Shown here: in pieces, positions 42,686 through 52,575 of the stretch
How the letters are laid out: each line of letters opens with the position of its first letter
Position numbering within the stretch: the first letter of the stretch is position 1
Assembly: GCF_007991635.1 (NCBI RefSeq)
Contig: NZ_BJYS01000048.1
Location: forward strand, 1-59,243
Direction: 5' to 3'
Length of the DNA: 59,243 bases
Origin: Adhaeribacter aerolatus
GTDB taxonomy: Bacteria; Bacteroidota; Bacteroidia; Cytophagales; Hymenobacteraceae
Translations under genes and position numbers: made by a program
The notes under the pieces: model-generated
Told to the model about the DNA's origin: nothing
The model's input: only the letters and a program-made list of their open reading frames with translations
The model's database searches: none

Positions 42686-45193
42686 TTAATCTTCTTCGAT
42701 AGTACCCATACCAGATTGGTCGGAATCTACGGTTTGGGGATTGCCTTTATAAGTTAAGTTGCTGGGGCCGGAAACGTTAGCTCTTAAGTGGTTGGTTACA
42801 AATACCCGGCCGCTGCTGGCTCCGGCTAGAGCGACATCGGCATTGGTTGCTTTAAACCCGCTGGCCCGTACCTGGCAAGCGCCGGATGCCTCTACCCTGA
42901 TTTGTTCGCCGCTGCCAACTACCGAAGTCTCACTGGCGCCGCTTAAATCAATATCTAAAATATCGCACTTAACCGATAAGGCGCTTTGCACGGCCCCGGA
43001 CTGGTTTACCCGGAACTCATCGGTGGTGAAGCCACTGGCATCTGCTTTTACGGCGCCGGACAAATTCAGATCTTTCAGCTCCGGCATTTGAATAATTACC
43101 AGCACCGGGTCGTGGTCGCCGAGCGAGAAGCGGAAACGGTTACGACGGGGTTTAATTTCGAGACGGTCGCCATCTTTGGTTATTTCTATTTCCCGCAGTT
43201 CATCGTTATTACCCCGGGCGGTTACCGCATAAGAATCGCCCCGCCGGATTTTAACGTGGTAAATACCGCTTACCTGTACCCGCTGAAAATCGGTGTATTC
43301 AAAAGTACGGTTATCATCGCCGTAATCATTTTCGTTGCGTAACGGCGAATCCAGGTTAGCCTGACCCTCTTCTTCCCATTCCTCCTCGTCTGCATTATTT
43401 TTAAGGGCAGTAGAGTCGATGGCGGGACAATCGAGGCAAACAAAGCTGTTCTTTTTTACCTGCCACAGGTAATTGCTTTTTTCTTCGTTATTTAAATCGC
43501 GGTCGAAGGCCGATGAAGGCAGCATTCTGGCAAAACTTTCGGAAACCCGGAATGTCTTGTTTTCGGGTAATAATAATCTTAAAAATAAATTCTGTTCCCG
43601 GTAAATAGCACTAGGCTTAAATTTATAGTTATAATCAAAAGTAATAGAAGAGTCTTGCTGGGTGGTGCGGTAAGTTATCATGGTAGCATTGCGCGCAGCT
43701 TCGGCCTCGGTTTTGCCTTTGGCCCGGAATTCCTGCACCAATTTTACGGTGTTGCCGGGGTAACTTTGCACCTCTATATCAGCATATCCATTCCGAAACG
43801 AATCGGTATCGCGGGCTTTAAGCAAAATAGTAGGATAAGCTGTTACCGGAAAATCTTTTTGTACCACGTATTCGCCGGACTCTCGGAAATTATTGCGGAA
43901 CTGAATAATAGACAGCACCAGGACAAAAATGCTCAGAATCCAGATGCCGAAGAGGGACCAGCCAACCGCGGGGCGGAGGTAAAAGCGTTTGAGCAGCAGG
44001 CCCAGAGCCAATACTAAAAGAAGAATAGCGGGTATCAAACCAGCGAAAAAGCCGGCAATTAATCCGTAAGCGGGATAGGTGTTAGTAAATAGGGCGAAAG
44101 GAACATCAGAACCAATAAAATCAGAACCATCAATCAGACCTAAAGCGGTAAAGGTCATTAAGATTAAACCAAATATAAGGGTACCGGCAATTATAATGAG
44201 CAAAACACCCGCCAGTATACGAATTAGGGTAACTAAGAAACTAATTAAAGGGCCCAACACACGAGCTAAAACGCCAAATACCTGCGCCACCAGCCGTACC
44301 GGAAATAAAACCGCCCGGGCCAGGTTACTTTCACGCCCGTCTTCATCGCGCATGCGCAAACTGGTTTTTAAAGATTCTTCAATGCTGGAAAGCGTAACCG
44401 GATTTCCCTGCATTTGTACGCGGTCGGTAATCGAGTTTGCCTCGGGCAATATTATCCAAAGGATAATATATGCCACGAAGCCAAAACCGCCTAAAAAGAA
44501 AGAGATTAAAAATAACAACCGGACCACTGCCACATCCATGCCAAAGAATAGCGCTATTCCGCTGGCTACGCCGCCCAGTTTTTTATCGTCGGGGTTACGG
44601 AATAATTTTCTGGATTTGGTTTCGGGTAAGTTGTAGTTCTTCGGGAAAGCTACCCAGCAAAGAACGTAAGCCACTATAATAATGCCGGCTGGCGCCCCTC
44701 CCGGAATAGCAAATAGTAAGGTCAGGAATACAAATGCTAACCGTATCCAGAGTGGGTCCAGGTTCAGGTAATTGGCAATACCGGCTGCTACACCGCCCAA
44801 TACTTTGCGGTTTTCATCGCGGTAAATGCGCTTAGCAGCGGTTGGTTCGGCGGTTGGGCCGTTAGCGGAAGAATAGGTATTTTGCTGCTGATCAGTCGCA
44901 TTGGTAGCAAAGTCGGCCTCATCTTCTTCCAGGGTCTGGAAATCTTTTACGCTGCCCATCTGGGCTACCAGGGCCTGTACATCTTCGCGGGTTATAACCT
45001 GCTTGGTGGGCGATAACTTCGCGAAAAATATTTCGGCAATCCGGGCTTCTATATCCGCAATTATTTCTTCGTGCCCGGCATAGGCCGAGAAATAAGCCTT
45101 TATAGCCGCCAGGTACTGGCTGAGCTGTTCATAGCCATCTTCCTCAATATGAAAAATCATGCCTTGTAAATTGATGCTGATATTCTTTTTCAT
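42686..45193 (-). CDS. PspC-domain membrane protein with C-terminal GIN (DUF2807) domain
   Basis: 835 residues. A soluble N-terminal part has an acidic helix and ITREDVQALVAQMGSVKDF. Two PspC domains follow: IYRDENRKVLGGVAAGIANY near 122 and LFRNPDDKKLGGVASGIALF near 200. Several membrane helices lead into a periplasmic region that ends in a right-handed beta-helix-like GIN domain (FQRVQVSGIYHVKIRRGDSY; LNLSGAVKADASGFTTDEFR; IDLSGASETSVVGSGEQIRV). PspC proteins sense envelope stress. The gene lies 4 bases after a PadR regulator, so both form an operon that the regulator likely controls. Confidence 0.9.
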   Translation of the reverse strand: MKKNISINLQGMIFHIEEDGYEQLSQYLAAIKAYFSAYAGHEEIIADIEARIAEIFFAKLSPTKQVITREDVQALVAQMGSVKDFQTLEEDEADFATNATDQQQNTYSSANGPTAEPTAAKRIYRDENRKVLGGVAAGIANYLNLDPLWIRLAFVFLTLLFAIPGGAPAGIIIVAYVLCWVAFPKNYNLPETKSRKLFRNPDDKKLGGVASGIALFFGMDVAVVRLLFLISFFLGGFGFVAYIILWIILPEANSITDRVQMQGNPVTLSSIEESLKTSLRMRDEDGRESNLARAVLFPVRLVAQVFGVLARVLGPLISFLVTLIRILAGVLLIIIAGTLIFGLILMTFTALGLIDGSDFIGSDVPFALFTNTYPAYGLIAGFFAGLIPAILLLVLALGLLLKRFYLRPAVGWSLFGIWILSIFVLVLSIIQFRNNFRESGEYVVQKDFPVTAYPTILLKARDTDSFRNGYADIEVQSYPGNTVKLVQEFRAKGKTEAEAARNATMITYRTTQQDSSITFDYNYKFKPSAIYREQNLFLRLLLPENKTFRVSESFARMLPSSAFDRDLNNEEKSNYLWQVKKNSFVCLDCPAIDSTALKNNADEEEWEEEGQANLDSPLRNENDYGDDNRTFEYTDFQRVQVSGIYHVKIRRGDSYAVTARGNNDELREIEITKDGDRLEIKPRRNRFRFSLGDHDPVLVIIQMPELKDLNLSGAVKADASGFTTDEFRVNQSGAVQSALSVKCDILDIDLSGASETSVVGSGEQIRVEASGACQVRASGFKATNADVALAGASSGRVFVTNHLRANVSGPSNLTYKGNPQTVDSDQSGMGTIEED

Positions 45194-45197
45194 TTCT

Positions 45198-45536
45198 TTA
45201 GGATGCTTTATTTTTTTGGGTAATATGTTCGATAGAGGCTACCACTTCCAGCCACGTTTGCCGGAGCTGTTCTAAAAACTCTTTGCCAACCTCTGTAAGC
45301 GTATAATATTTGCGCGGGGGGCCCGATGTAGATTCGACCCATGTATAGTCCAGAAGTCCTGCGTTTTTAAGCCGGGTTAGCAACGGATAAAGGGTACCCT
45401 CAACCACAATCATTTTGGCTGCCGTTAACTCATCAAGCATATCTGAAGCATAGACTTCACCCCGGGAGATTATCTCCAAAATGCAGAATTCGAGGATTCC
45501 CTTCCGCATTTGTACTTGTGTGTTTTCTACTTTCAT
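45198..45536 (-). CDS. PadR-family transcriptional regulator
   Basis: 112 residues. The winged helix-turn-helix of PadR is clear: MRKGILEFCILEIISRGEVY, ASDMLDELTAAKMIVVEGTL, YPLLTRLKNAGLLDYTW, then ESTSGPPRKYYTLTEVGKEF in the wing and a C-terminal dimer helix. It is the first gene of a two-gene operon with the PspC/GIN protein. A promoter and a pair of direct repeats lie directly upstream, suggesting autorepression. Confidence 0.93.
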   Translation of the reverse strand: MKVENTQVQMRKGILEFCILEIISRGEVYASDMLDELTAAKMIVVEGTLYPLLTRLKNAGLLDYTWVESTSGPPRKYYTLTEVGKEFLEQLRQTWLEVVASIEHITQKNKAS

Positions 45537-45870
45537 GCTGGTTTTGATTTTAAGATCGAGACAAATATAATAGAAGGTACTATGTAAAGCAAGGTACTAG
45601 ATGTAAATATTTTTTTGTTGAGTATTATCTCAAAAGAAAAAATTGGTAAAATTTTGCAAAAAAAATAGAAGAGGTTAAAGAGGGTAATTGCTGGGAAAAT
45701 GGGCGGAGGTTGGATATAAGGGGATTAGCACCTGTTATTTATTATTAAAGTTTGAAAAAATATTGGATAATTTCTGGAACTGCTCTTTATTACTTTAAAA
45801 AATTATTCGTAATTTGCCGGCTGAAAAACTTCTAAAAAGGAGCATTAGTATTTTATTTTTTACACCTTCT
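45537..45870. other. Divergent intergenic region between padR and the PorV-like gene
   Basis: About 330 A/T-rich bases. The left end holds the padR promoter and direct repeats (45562-45605). Near 45809 CGTAATTTGCC is a one-base-short TAnnTTTG candidate for the PorV-like gene. Nothing else is seen. Confidence 0.5.
45562..45605 (-). promoter_or_regulatory. padR promoter with direct-repeat operator
   Basis: On the minus strand TTG (45592-45590), 20 bases and TATATTTG (45569-45562) form a Bacteroidota promoter. On the plus strand AAGGTACTATGTAAA at 45574-45588 and AAGGTACTAGATGTAAA at 45591-45607 are direct repeats offset by 17 bases. They overlap the spacer and the -33 element, a good position for an autorepressor site. 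Confidence 0.6.
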
Positions 45871-46974
45871 ATGTTTTACAAAATTGCCAGGCTTTGCTGT
45901 GTTTTGTTAGGTCTCGCTTGTTTGCAAGCAAACGCGCAGGTTCAGGCCCCTAAATACAGCAACGAATTTTTGAATATTGGAGTAGGAGGGCGTGCCTTAG
46001 GTATGGGCAATGTGCAGTCGGCCGTTGTCAATGATGCTACTGCCGGGTTCTGGAATCCGGCCGGTCTTTTGCAACTTCCCAAAAAGCACAATGTGGCGCT
46101 AATGCACTCCGAGCTGTTTGCCGGAATTGTAAAAAACGATTTTGCTACTTACGCCGCACCTTTAGATTCTTCCAGCGCTTTTGCCGTTTCCGTAATCCGT
46201 ACCGGGGTAGATGATATTGCCGATACCCGCAATCTGGTAAACGAGTATGGTTATATTAATTACGATAATATCCGTTTGTTTTCGGTATCCGATTATGCCT
46301 TGCTCCTTTCCTATGCCCGTAAAAGCAATTTAATAAAAGGTTTGCGGCTAGGTGGTTCGGCCAAAGTAATTTACCGGAATGTGGGCCAGTTTGCTAATGC
46401 TTATGGTTTTGGTTTGGATATAGGGGCCCAACTGGAGCGACAAGGCTGGCAATTTGGTTTAATGGCCAAAGATATTACCACCACTTTTAATGCCTGGGTG
46501 CATAACCCCGATGAGTTCCGGGAAGTAGCAGCCATTACCGGCGACACCCTGCTGGTTAAAAGCAGCGTAGAAATAACGTTGCCCCGCCTCATAATGGGTT
46601 TGGCGCGCCGCATTCAGTTTACCGATAAAGTAGGTGCTCTGGTGGCTATGGACCTGGATTTTACTTTTGACGGGCAACGTAACGTTTTGGTGGGTTCTGA
46701 CGTGCTATCAATAGATCCGCATTTAGGAATGGAAGTTAATTACAACCATCTGGTATTTGTGCGGGCCGGCCTGAATAATGTGCAGCAAGTAAGAAACTTT
46801 GATTATACCCAAAGCTGGAAGTTTCAGCCGAATTTTGGGGTAGGTATTGCCTCTAACGGTTTAAACCTGGACTTGGCGCTTACCCGCATTGCTGACACCA
46901 CGCCTACGAATAACTTTTCCAGTAATGCCCGGCTCTCGTCTGTAATTGTGTCCTTGGGTTATTCTTTCGATTAA
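45871..46974 (+). CDS. PorV/PorQ-family outer membrane protein (T9SS-associated)
   Basis: 367 residues from the ATG at 45871, which gives the signal peptide MFYKIARLCCVLLGLACLQA ending ANAQ; the in-frame TTG at 45814 adds 19 residues ahead of it and is less likely. The mature start YSNEFLNIGVGGRALGMGNV and DATAGFWNPAGLLQL are characteristic of the PorV/PorQ (FadL-like) beta-barrel. It ends in the strand VIVSLGYSFD, terminating in Phe-Asp. In T9SS, PorV shuttles cargo from the translocon to the sortase PorU. It directly precedes, by 14 bases, a C25-peptidase PorU-like gene. PorV-like paralogue is the safe call. Confidence 0.85.
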   Translation: MFYKIARLCCVLLGLACLQANAQVQAPKYSNEFLNIGVGGRALGMGNVQSAVVNDATAGFWNPAGLLQLPKKHNVALMHSELFAGIVKNDFATYAAPLDSSSAFAVSVIRTGVDDIADTRNLVNEYGYINYDNIRLFSVSDYALLLSYARKSNLIKGLRLGGSAKVIYRNVGQFANAYGFGLDIGAQLERQGWQFGLMAKDITTTFNAWVHNPDEFREVAAITGDTLLVKSSVEITLPRLIMGLARRIQFTDKVGALVAMDLDFTFDGQRNVLVGSDVLSIDPHLGMEVNYNHLVFVRAGLNNVQQVRNFDYTQSWKFQPNFGVGIASNGLNLDLALTRIADTTPTNNFSSNARLSSVIVSLGYSFD

Positions 46975-46988
46975 TATTTTAAGTGTAT

Positions 46989-49900
46989 ATGAACACTGTT
47001 ACGAATAAGATTAAAATAAATTTTTTCATTTTTCTGCTGCTGGGTTTGGCTGGGGTGGCGCAGGGCCAGGGGCAAACCTTTGGCAACGAATGGGTTAATT
47101 ATTCACAAGCGTATTATAAAATTAAGGTCACCCGCAACGGCATTCATCGGCTCGATTATAATTTCCTGAACAATGCCGGCCTGTCTGCCGCCAATCCGCA
47201 AAAATTGCAGTTGTTCAGAAGCGGCAAAGAAGTAGCCATAGTGGTAAACGGCGAAGCCGACGGGCGTTTAGATACCGGAGATTACGTAGAGTTTTATGGT
47301 GAGCGCAACGATGGCAAAACCGACGTGGAGCTGTACCAGAGCCCAGCCTATAAAGTGCACGATTATTACAGCCTGTATACCGATACGGCTGCGTATTTTT
47401 TGACAGTATCGGCTGCAAACGGCAAAAGAATGGCTAACCAGAATGTAGGCCCCGATAACCTTACGCCCGAAATCTGGCACCATCAGACCCGGATGAACCT
47501 TTTTGTAACCAACTATTCCCGTGGTATTGCCTGGGGCGAAAGCGCCATGTCGTGGGGGGATAAAGCCGAAGGTTTTTTCTCGGAATTCTTTGGTGTGCAG
47601 GGAGGCAATCGGAACCGGCTCAATCCATATCAGGTAAGGGTTGATTCTTTGTTTAACCTGGAGCCGACAGGGCCAATGCCTACCGCCGAAATTGCCCTGG
47701 TGGGTACCTATTACACCGACCACGATGTTACCGTATCGGTGATAGCTCCATCGGGAGCCGAAAGGATATTGGTAGCTAATCACAAGTTTGGCCCCTTCGA
47801 TCATGTAAAGCTAAATTATCCGGTTCAGTTTAATGAAATTGGCTCGAACGGAGTCTTAACCATTCAGATAAAGGTGAATACCCAGGTTCCTGCTGGGGGG
47901 ATATCAGATTTAATAAGAGTGGCCTACGTGAAAGTGCGTTACCCCAGGAAGAATATTATCCCCACTAAAGATTTTTTAATTTCATTAGCCGATTCAAACA
48001 AAACAACCCCTTCTTTCCTGGTATTCGACAACCTGGCGGCTAATAGTATTGCCTACGATATAACAGATAAAGCTAATGTTATCCGCACCGCAGCAATCAC
48101 CGCAGGTAGTCAGCGCGGGTTCATCATCAACGGCTCGCCGGGCAAACAGCGAAAAATCTTAATTACTACCGAAGGTAAATTTGTTACGCCACTGGGAGCA
48201 GGGCGCAGAATGTTTAAGCAGGTTAATGCTGCCAAAGCCGGGTTTATTATTGTAAGCCATAAAATATTAACCAAACCCGTTGCCAATTATCCTAATCCGG
48301 TAAAAGCCTATGCCGATTACCGGGCCTCGGCAGCCGGAGGTAAATACGATACCTTGGTTTTGTACACCGACCAAATTTACGATCAGTTTCATTACGGAGA
48401 CCGGTCACCGGTTGCTATCCGTCGGCTAATGCAGTTTTTGATGGCTAATGGTAGTCCGCAGTATTTATTTTTATTGGGTAAAGGCATTGAGACTGATTTT
48501 GGAGGCGGTAATTTCCGAAAGAATCCTAACGCTTACCCGGTGCAGGACCTGGTACCAACCGGCGGTGCACCCGGGTCGGATATTATTTTTACGGCTGATT
48601 TTCAAAACCGATCTTTCTTCCCTAAAGTACCTACGGGTCGGGTTTCGGCTGTGAATGCTGCTGAAGTAGCTGCTTATTTAGATAAAGTAAAGCAGCATGA
48701 GACTACGCCCCAAAATGCCGAATGGCGAAAAAATATTCTTCACCTAGGTGGCGGCATTAACCTGCAGGAACAGAATCTGTTTAAAAATTATTTGCGGTCT
48801 TACGAAAATATGGCCGAGAACCCGCTATACGGGGCTATCGTCGAAAGTATTTCCCGCACCGGCGCCACTTCTTCTACCAGTAACATCAATGTTTCCAGTC
48901 AGGTAAATAATGGATTGTCCCTCATTACTTTTTTTGGGCACTCATCGCCAAGTGTGCTGGATATAGATATAGGTTATGCTTCTAACCCTGTAAATAACTA
49001 CAACAACCCGGGTAAATACCCGATGATCTTACTCAATGGTTGCTTTTCGGGTAATGCCTTTAGTTCTTCTACTACCCGGTCTTTTGGCGAAGATTGGGTT
49101 TTATCCCCGCAGAAAGGCGCTATCGGTTTCATAGCCCATTCGGCAACTGGTTATACAACACCATTAAATATTTATAGTCGTAATTATTATGCGCTAACCT
49201 TCACCGATCCCAATTTTTACGGAAAATCATTGGGTACTATTAATCAGGAAGTAGTAAAACGGACTGCCCTGTCGGGCAACGAACAGTTGGTAGCCACGGC
49301 GATAGAAATGGTAATGCAGGCGGACCCGGCGGTGGTTTTAATTGGGCCCGATAAGCCGGATTATACCATAAAAGCGAACAGCATTAATATAGCTCCCATG
49401 AATGATCAGGAGCCTGTAACCGCCAATTCCGAGAGCTTTAGAATATTGATACCGGTTAAAAACTTAGGAAAGGCGACGCAGGAACCGTTTAAAATAAAAG
49501 TGACGCGCAACGAACAGGTAGAAGTAATTTCTGAACTTTATCCCCCTGTTTTTAGCCAGGATACTTTAACGTTTGTATTTTCTTCTACCGAAGGCCGGGT
49601 AGCGGGTATTAATACCTTCAAAATTATGGTAGATTCGGAGAATGCGATTGCTGAACTGGATGAGGCGAATAATACAGTTCAGTTTGTATATAATTTCCCG
49701 GCCACTGGCTCCCGTCCTTTAATGCCATACGAGTATGCAATTGTAAATACGCAGGAAGTTAAGTTAATCGGACAGGCCAGTAATATTTTGCAGGCGAGCC
49801 GGTTGTATACTTTTGAACTCGATACAACCCGTACGTTTAACAGCCCGGCTAAACAAACCAAAGAAGTAAATGCTAGCTCGCTGCCTACTTGGACGGTGAA

Positions 49901-52025
49901 TTTACTACCCAATGCCGCGCCTAAAGATAGCTTGGTTTACTACTGGCGTTTCCGCCCTAAAGATGTAGTTGCCAGCGAAGATACCATTTGGGGCGAAAGC
50001 TCGTTCCGTTATATACCAGCCAGCCCCGAAGGATGGTCCCAGAGTCAGCCTGGGCAATTTACCAAAGCCCGCACGAACCTGATAGCCCTCAATGAGCAGA
50101 ACCGCCAGTGGGAGTTTGCGCCTATTCAGAAGAATTTAAGCTTGCGAACCGCTGGCGGCAATATTACCACTGATTTTCTGCGCTACGGCATATTTATAAA
50201 TACTTTCAACGCTAACAACGGTTCTTGTATTTTAAACATCCCTAATATATTAATAGCGGTATTTAATGATAAAACCTTAGAAGCACATAAAATGCCGGCT
50301 AATCTGGCACCTACCCTTTGCGGCGAGGCACCGCAATCTTTGTATTATTTCGGCGATTTGCGGCAACCCCAGAATCGGGAATACCTGCGTACGTTTCTGG
50401 AAGCGGTTCCCTCCGGTTACTATGTAGCAGCCTTAACGCTTAATCAGGTGCCCTTTGCCGATTTTCAGGAGAATTTGAAAAATGCTTTTCGTTCAGTAGG
50501 GTCAAAATTAATTGATGATTTAAAAACCGGTTCACCGTTTGCTTTAATCGGCAGAAAAGGCGCTGCTGCCGGAACGGCGCAGGAAGTAACGGCCTCGGGT
50601 GAGGACCTGACCGAAAGTATACAACTGGATTACAGCCTTACCGGCTTCGGAAACCATGGCACGATTACTTCTACGCTTATTGGCCCGGCAGCCAACTGGC
50701 AAACGCTGTTTCATACCGTTAGGAATAATGGCGGGGGCCGCGACAAGTATACGCTTAAAGTAACCGGCCTGAATATAGAAGGTAAAAACGAACAGGTAAT
50801 TTATGCAAATGTAAAAGACCGGACTTTAGACCTTTCGGCGATTGATGCGAAAGTATTTCCGTACCTGCAACTGAGTTTAACCCTCGCCGATAGTGTGGAG
50901 GCCACCGCCCCACAATTGGAAGAATGGCGGGTGCATTATACCGGCGTGCCCGAAGGTGTGGTAAGACCCGAGGTAGTAGGATTGGAGAAATATAACAGTT
51001 TTGCAGCGCAGGCCCAGAAAGGTAAAATTGATGCGGAAATTGCGTTCCAGAATATTTCTAACCATAGCTTTACCGATTCGTTACTGGCCCGGGTAACCTT
51101 AATTGGCGCCAATGGCTTTAGCAAAGATGTAAAACTGAAAGCCGTAGTAAAAGACGAAACGGTAGTCATTCCATATACTTTCCCCACAAATAACCTAAGC
51201 GGCAATTATACCTTGCGGGTAACTGTGAACCCGGTAGCGGAAAACCCGATGCTGCGGCCGGAACAATATTATTTTAATAATACGCTGGAAGTACCATTTG
51301 CCTTAACTGCTAATTTGCACCCTGTATTGGATGTGGTATTTGATGGCCGGCATATTCTCGATGGGGATATTGTTTCGCCGAATCCGTTAATTAGCATGAC
51401 GCTGAAGGACGAAGATAAATATACATTCCTGAAAGATCCGAGTCACATGGAAGTGTATGTGAAAGCGCCCGGTGCTTCTGATTTTACGGTGGTTAACCTG
51501 GCCGGCAACGACATAAAATATTTCGCGGCGGATAAAAACAACGATTTCCGGCTCGAATATAATCCGAAGAACTTGCCTGATGGCGTATATACCCTACGGG
51601 TGCAGGGCCGGGATGCGGCCGAAAACAAATCCGGTTTTGAGCCTTATACCATCAACTTTGAGGTAATTAACGAAGCCGCAGTTTCTCATTTTTACCCGTA
51701 CCCGAATCCGTTTTCCAGCAAAACCAGGTTTGTTTTTACTTTAACCGGTAGTACCATTCCGCAGGATATGAAAATCCAGATAATGACCGTTACGGGTAAG
51801 GTAGTGCGCGAAATTATGAAAGATGAACTGGGGCCATTGAAAATTGGCAATAATATAAGCGAATTTGCCTGGGACGGAACCGATGAATTTGGCGACCGGT
51901 TAGCCAATGGCGTTTACTTATACCGGGTAGTAATGGATACGGGCACCGAAGAGTTTAAGCATCGGAATACAGCCGGTGATAAGGCTTTTAAGAAAGATTA
52001 CGGTAAGATTTATATTTTACGCTAG
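46989..52025 (+). CDS. Giant C25-family PorU2-like T9SS sortase/peptidase
   Basis: 1678 residues from the ATG at 46989, giving signal peptide MNTVTNKIKINFFIFLLLGL with a cleavage near GQG. The N-terminal beta domain includes YKIKVTRNGIHRLDYNFL. A gingipain-like C25 domain has LFLLGKGIETDFG and PVQDLVPTGGAPGSDIIF, the catalytic His in LITFFGHSSPSVLDID near 649, and the Cys in MILLNGCFSGNAFSS near 683. Several Ig-like domains follow, and a FlgD-like C-terminal domain ends it (FYPYPNPFSSKTRFVFTLTG, FAWDGTDEFGDRLANGVYLY). It is longer than classic PorU (about 1100-1300) and fits the PorU2-type. It likely cleaves sorting domains or attaches cargo at the surface with its PorV-like neighbour. Confidence 0.85.
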   Translation: MNTVTNKIKINFFIFLLLGLAGVAQGQGQTFGNEWVNYSQAYYKIKVTRNGIHRLDYNFLNNAGLSAANPQKLQLFRSGKEVAIVVNGEADGRLDTGDYVEFYGERNDGKTDVELYQSPAYKVHDYYSLYTDTAAYFLTVSAANGKRMANQNVGPDNLTPEIWHHQTRMNLFVTNYSRGIAWGESAMSWGDKAEGFFSEFFGVQGGNRNRLNPYQVRVDSLFNLEPTGPMPTAEIALVGTYYTDHDVTVSVIAPSGAERILVANHKFGPFDHVKLNYPVQFNEIGSNGVLTIQIKVNTQVPAGGISDLIRVAYVKVRYPRKNIIPTKDFLISLADSNKTTPSFLVFDNLAANSIAYDITDKANVIRTAAITAGSQRGFIINGSPGKQRKILITTEGKFVTPLGAGRRMFKQVNAAKAGFIIVSHKILTKPVANYPNPVKAYADYRASAAGGKYDTLVLYTDQIYDQFHYGDRSPVAIRRLMQFLMANGSPQYLFLLGKGIETDFGGGNFRKNPNAYPVQDLVPTGGAPGSDIIFTADFQNRSFFPKVPTGRVSAVNAAEVAAYLDKVKQHETTPQNAEWRKNILHLGGGINLQEQNLFKNYLRSYENMAENPLYGAIVESISRTGATSSTSNINVSSQVNNGLSLITFFGHSSPSVLDIDIGYASNPVNNYNNPGKYPMILLNGCFSGNAFSSSTTRSFGEDWVLSPQKGAIGFIAHSATGYTTPLNIYSRNYYALTFTDPNFYGKSLGTINQEVVKRTALSGNEQLVATAIEMVMQADPAVVLIGPDKPDYTIKANSINIAPMNDQEPVTANSESFRILIPVKNLGKATQEPFKIKVTRNEQVEVISELYPPVFSQDTLTFVFSSTEGRVAGINTFKIMVDSENAIAELDEANNTVQFVYNFPATGSRPLMPYEYAIVNTQEVKLIGQASNILQASRLYTFELDTTRTFNSPAKQTKEVNASSLPTWTVNLLPNAAPKDSLVYYWRFRPKDVVASEDTIWGESSFRYIPASPEGWSQSQPGQFTKARTNLIALNEQNRQWEFAPIQKNLSLRTAGGNITTDFLRYGIFINTFNANNGSCILNIPNILIAVFNDKTLEAHKMPANLAPTLCGEAPQSLYYFGDLRQPQNREYLRTFLEAVPSGYYVAALTLNQVPFADFQENLKNAFRSVGSKLIDDLKTGSPFALIGRKGAAAGTAQEVTASGEDLTESIQLDYSLTGFGNHGTITSTLIGPAANWQTLFHTVRNNGGGRDKYTLKVTGLNIEGKNEQVIYANVKDRTLDLSAIDAKVFPYLQLSLTLADSVEATAPQLEEWRVHYTGVPEGVVRPEVVGLEKYNSFAAQAQKGKIDAEIAFQNISNHSFTDSLLARVTLIGANGFSKDVKLKAVVKDETVVIPYTFPTNNLSGNYTLRVTVNPVAENPMLRPEQYYFNNTLEVPFALTANLHPVLDVVFDGRHILDGDIVSPNPLISMTLKDEDKYTFLKDPSHMEVYVKAPGASDFTVVNLAGNDIKYFAADKNNDFRLEYNPKNLPDGVYTLRVQGRDAAENKSGFEPYTINFEVINEAAVSHFYPYPNPFSSKTRFVFTLTGSTIPQDMKIQIMTVTGKVVREIMKDELGPLKIGNNISEFAWDGTDEFGDRLANGVYLYRVVMDTGTEEFKHRNTAGDKAFKKDYGKIYILR

Positions 52026-52039
52026 AGATATAGTTATAG

Positions 52040-52069
52040 AAAAGCCAGATTATTTACAGTCTGGCTTTT
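52040..52069 (+). terminator. Terminator of the PorV/PorU-like operon
   Basis: A 10-bp stem AAAAGCCAGA 52040-52049 / TCTGGCTTTT 52060-52069 with T-run, 15 bases after the stop. Confidence 0.88.
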
Positions 52070-52160
52070 TGTTTGTAGTTAATTATACTATATATTGTTT
52101 TTATAATTGATAGATTTTCACCGTGTTACGTTTTAATTTTTATTTTGTTTCAGCGAAAGC

Positions 52161-52192
52161 TTGATATTATAAACTTTTATTTTTTATATTTG
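52161..52192 (+). promoter_or_regulatory. Candidate promoter of the small membrane protein
   Basis: TTG at 52161-52163, 21 bases, and TATATTTG at 52185-52192 fit the consensus, with a leader of about 90 bases before the ATG at 52285. Confidence 0.45.
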
Positions 52193-52284
52193 GTTAGTTA
52201 AGCAGTATCAAAGGTTTATCCAGTTCCAAACTCTTGAACATAATAAGATAAATAATTAATCGGCAGACACCATTTTTTAAACGC

Positions 52285-52533
52285 ATGTTAGACCTGATAA
52301 ATTTTGTAGCGGTAGCAATAGCCTTTAATCTTTTGTTTTTCCTGTATGCTTCTACCAAGATGAAAAACAAGCTTCATCCGGTAAGAACAACTGTATTCGC
52401 CTTCCTGTTTAATATTCCGTTGAGCATTATTCTGGCGGTGGTTTATACCATTATGCTGGTTTATGCCGTAGTAATTGGGGCCAGCGAGGAGTGGGTTTGG
52501 GAATACATGGAGCAAACTGATGCCCAGGATTAA
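52285..52533 (+). CDS. Small two-helix membrane protein
   Basis: Not recognised. 82 residues: an N-terminal hydrophobic helix (LDLINFVAVAIAFNLLFFLY), a basic loop (STKMKNKLHPVRTT), a second long helix (VFAFLFNIPLSIILAVVYTI and on) and an acidic, Trp-containing tail (ASEEWVWEYMEQTDAQD). It has its own upstream promoter-like element and a convergent neighbour, so it is a stand-alone gene. The charged tail after two helices suggests a partner-binding membrane anchor, but this is only a shape argument. Confidence 0.65.
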   Translation: MLDLINFVAVAIAFNLLFFLYASTKMKNKLHPVRTTVFAFLFNIPLSIILAVVYTIMLVYAVVIGASEEWVWEYMEQTDAQD

Positions 52534-52575
52534 TCTGCATCTGCTATTCCGGTTATTTGATTTATCTTAAAATCG

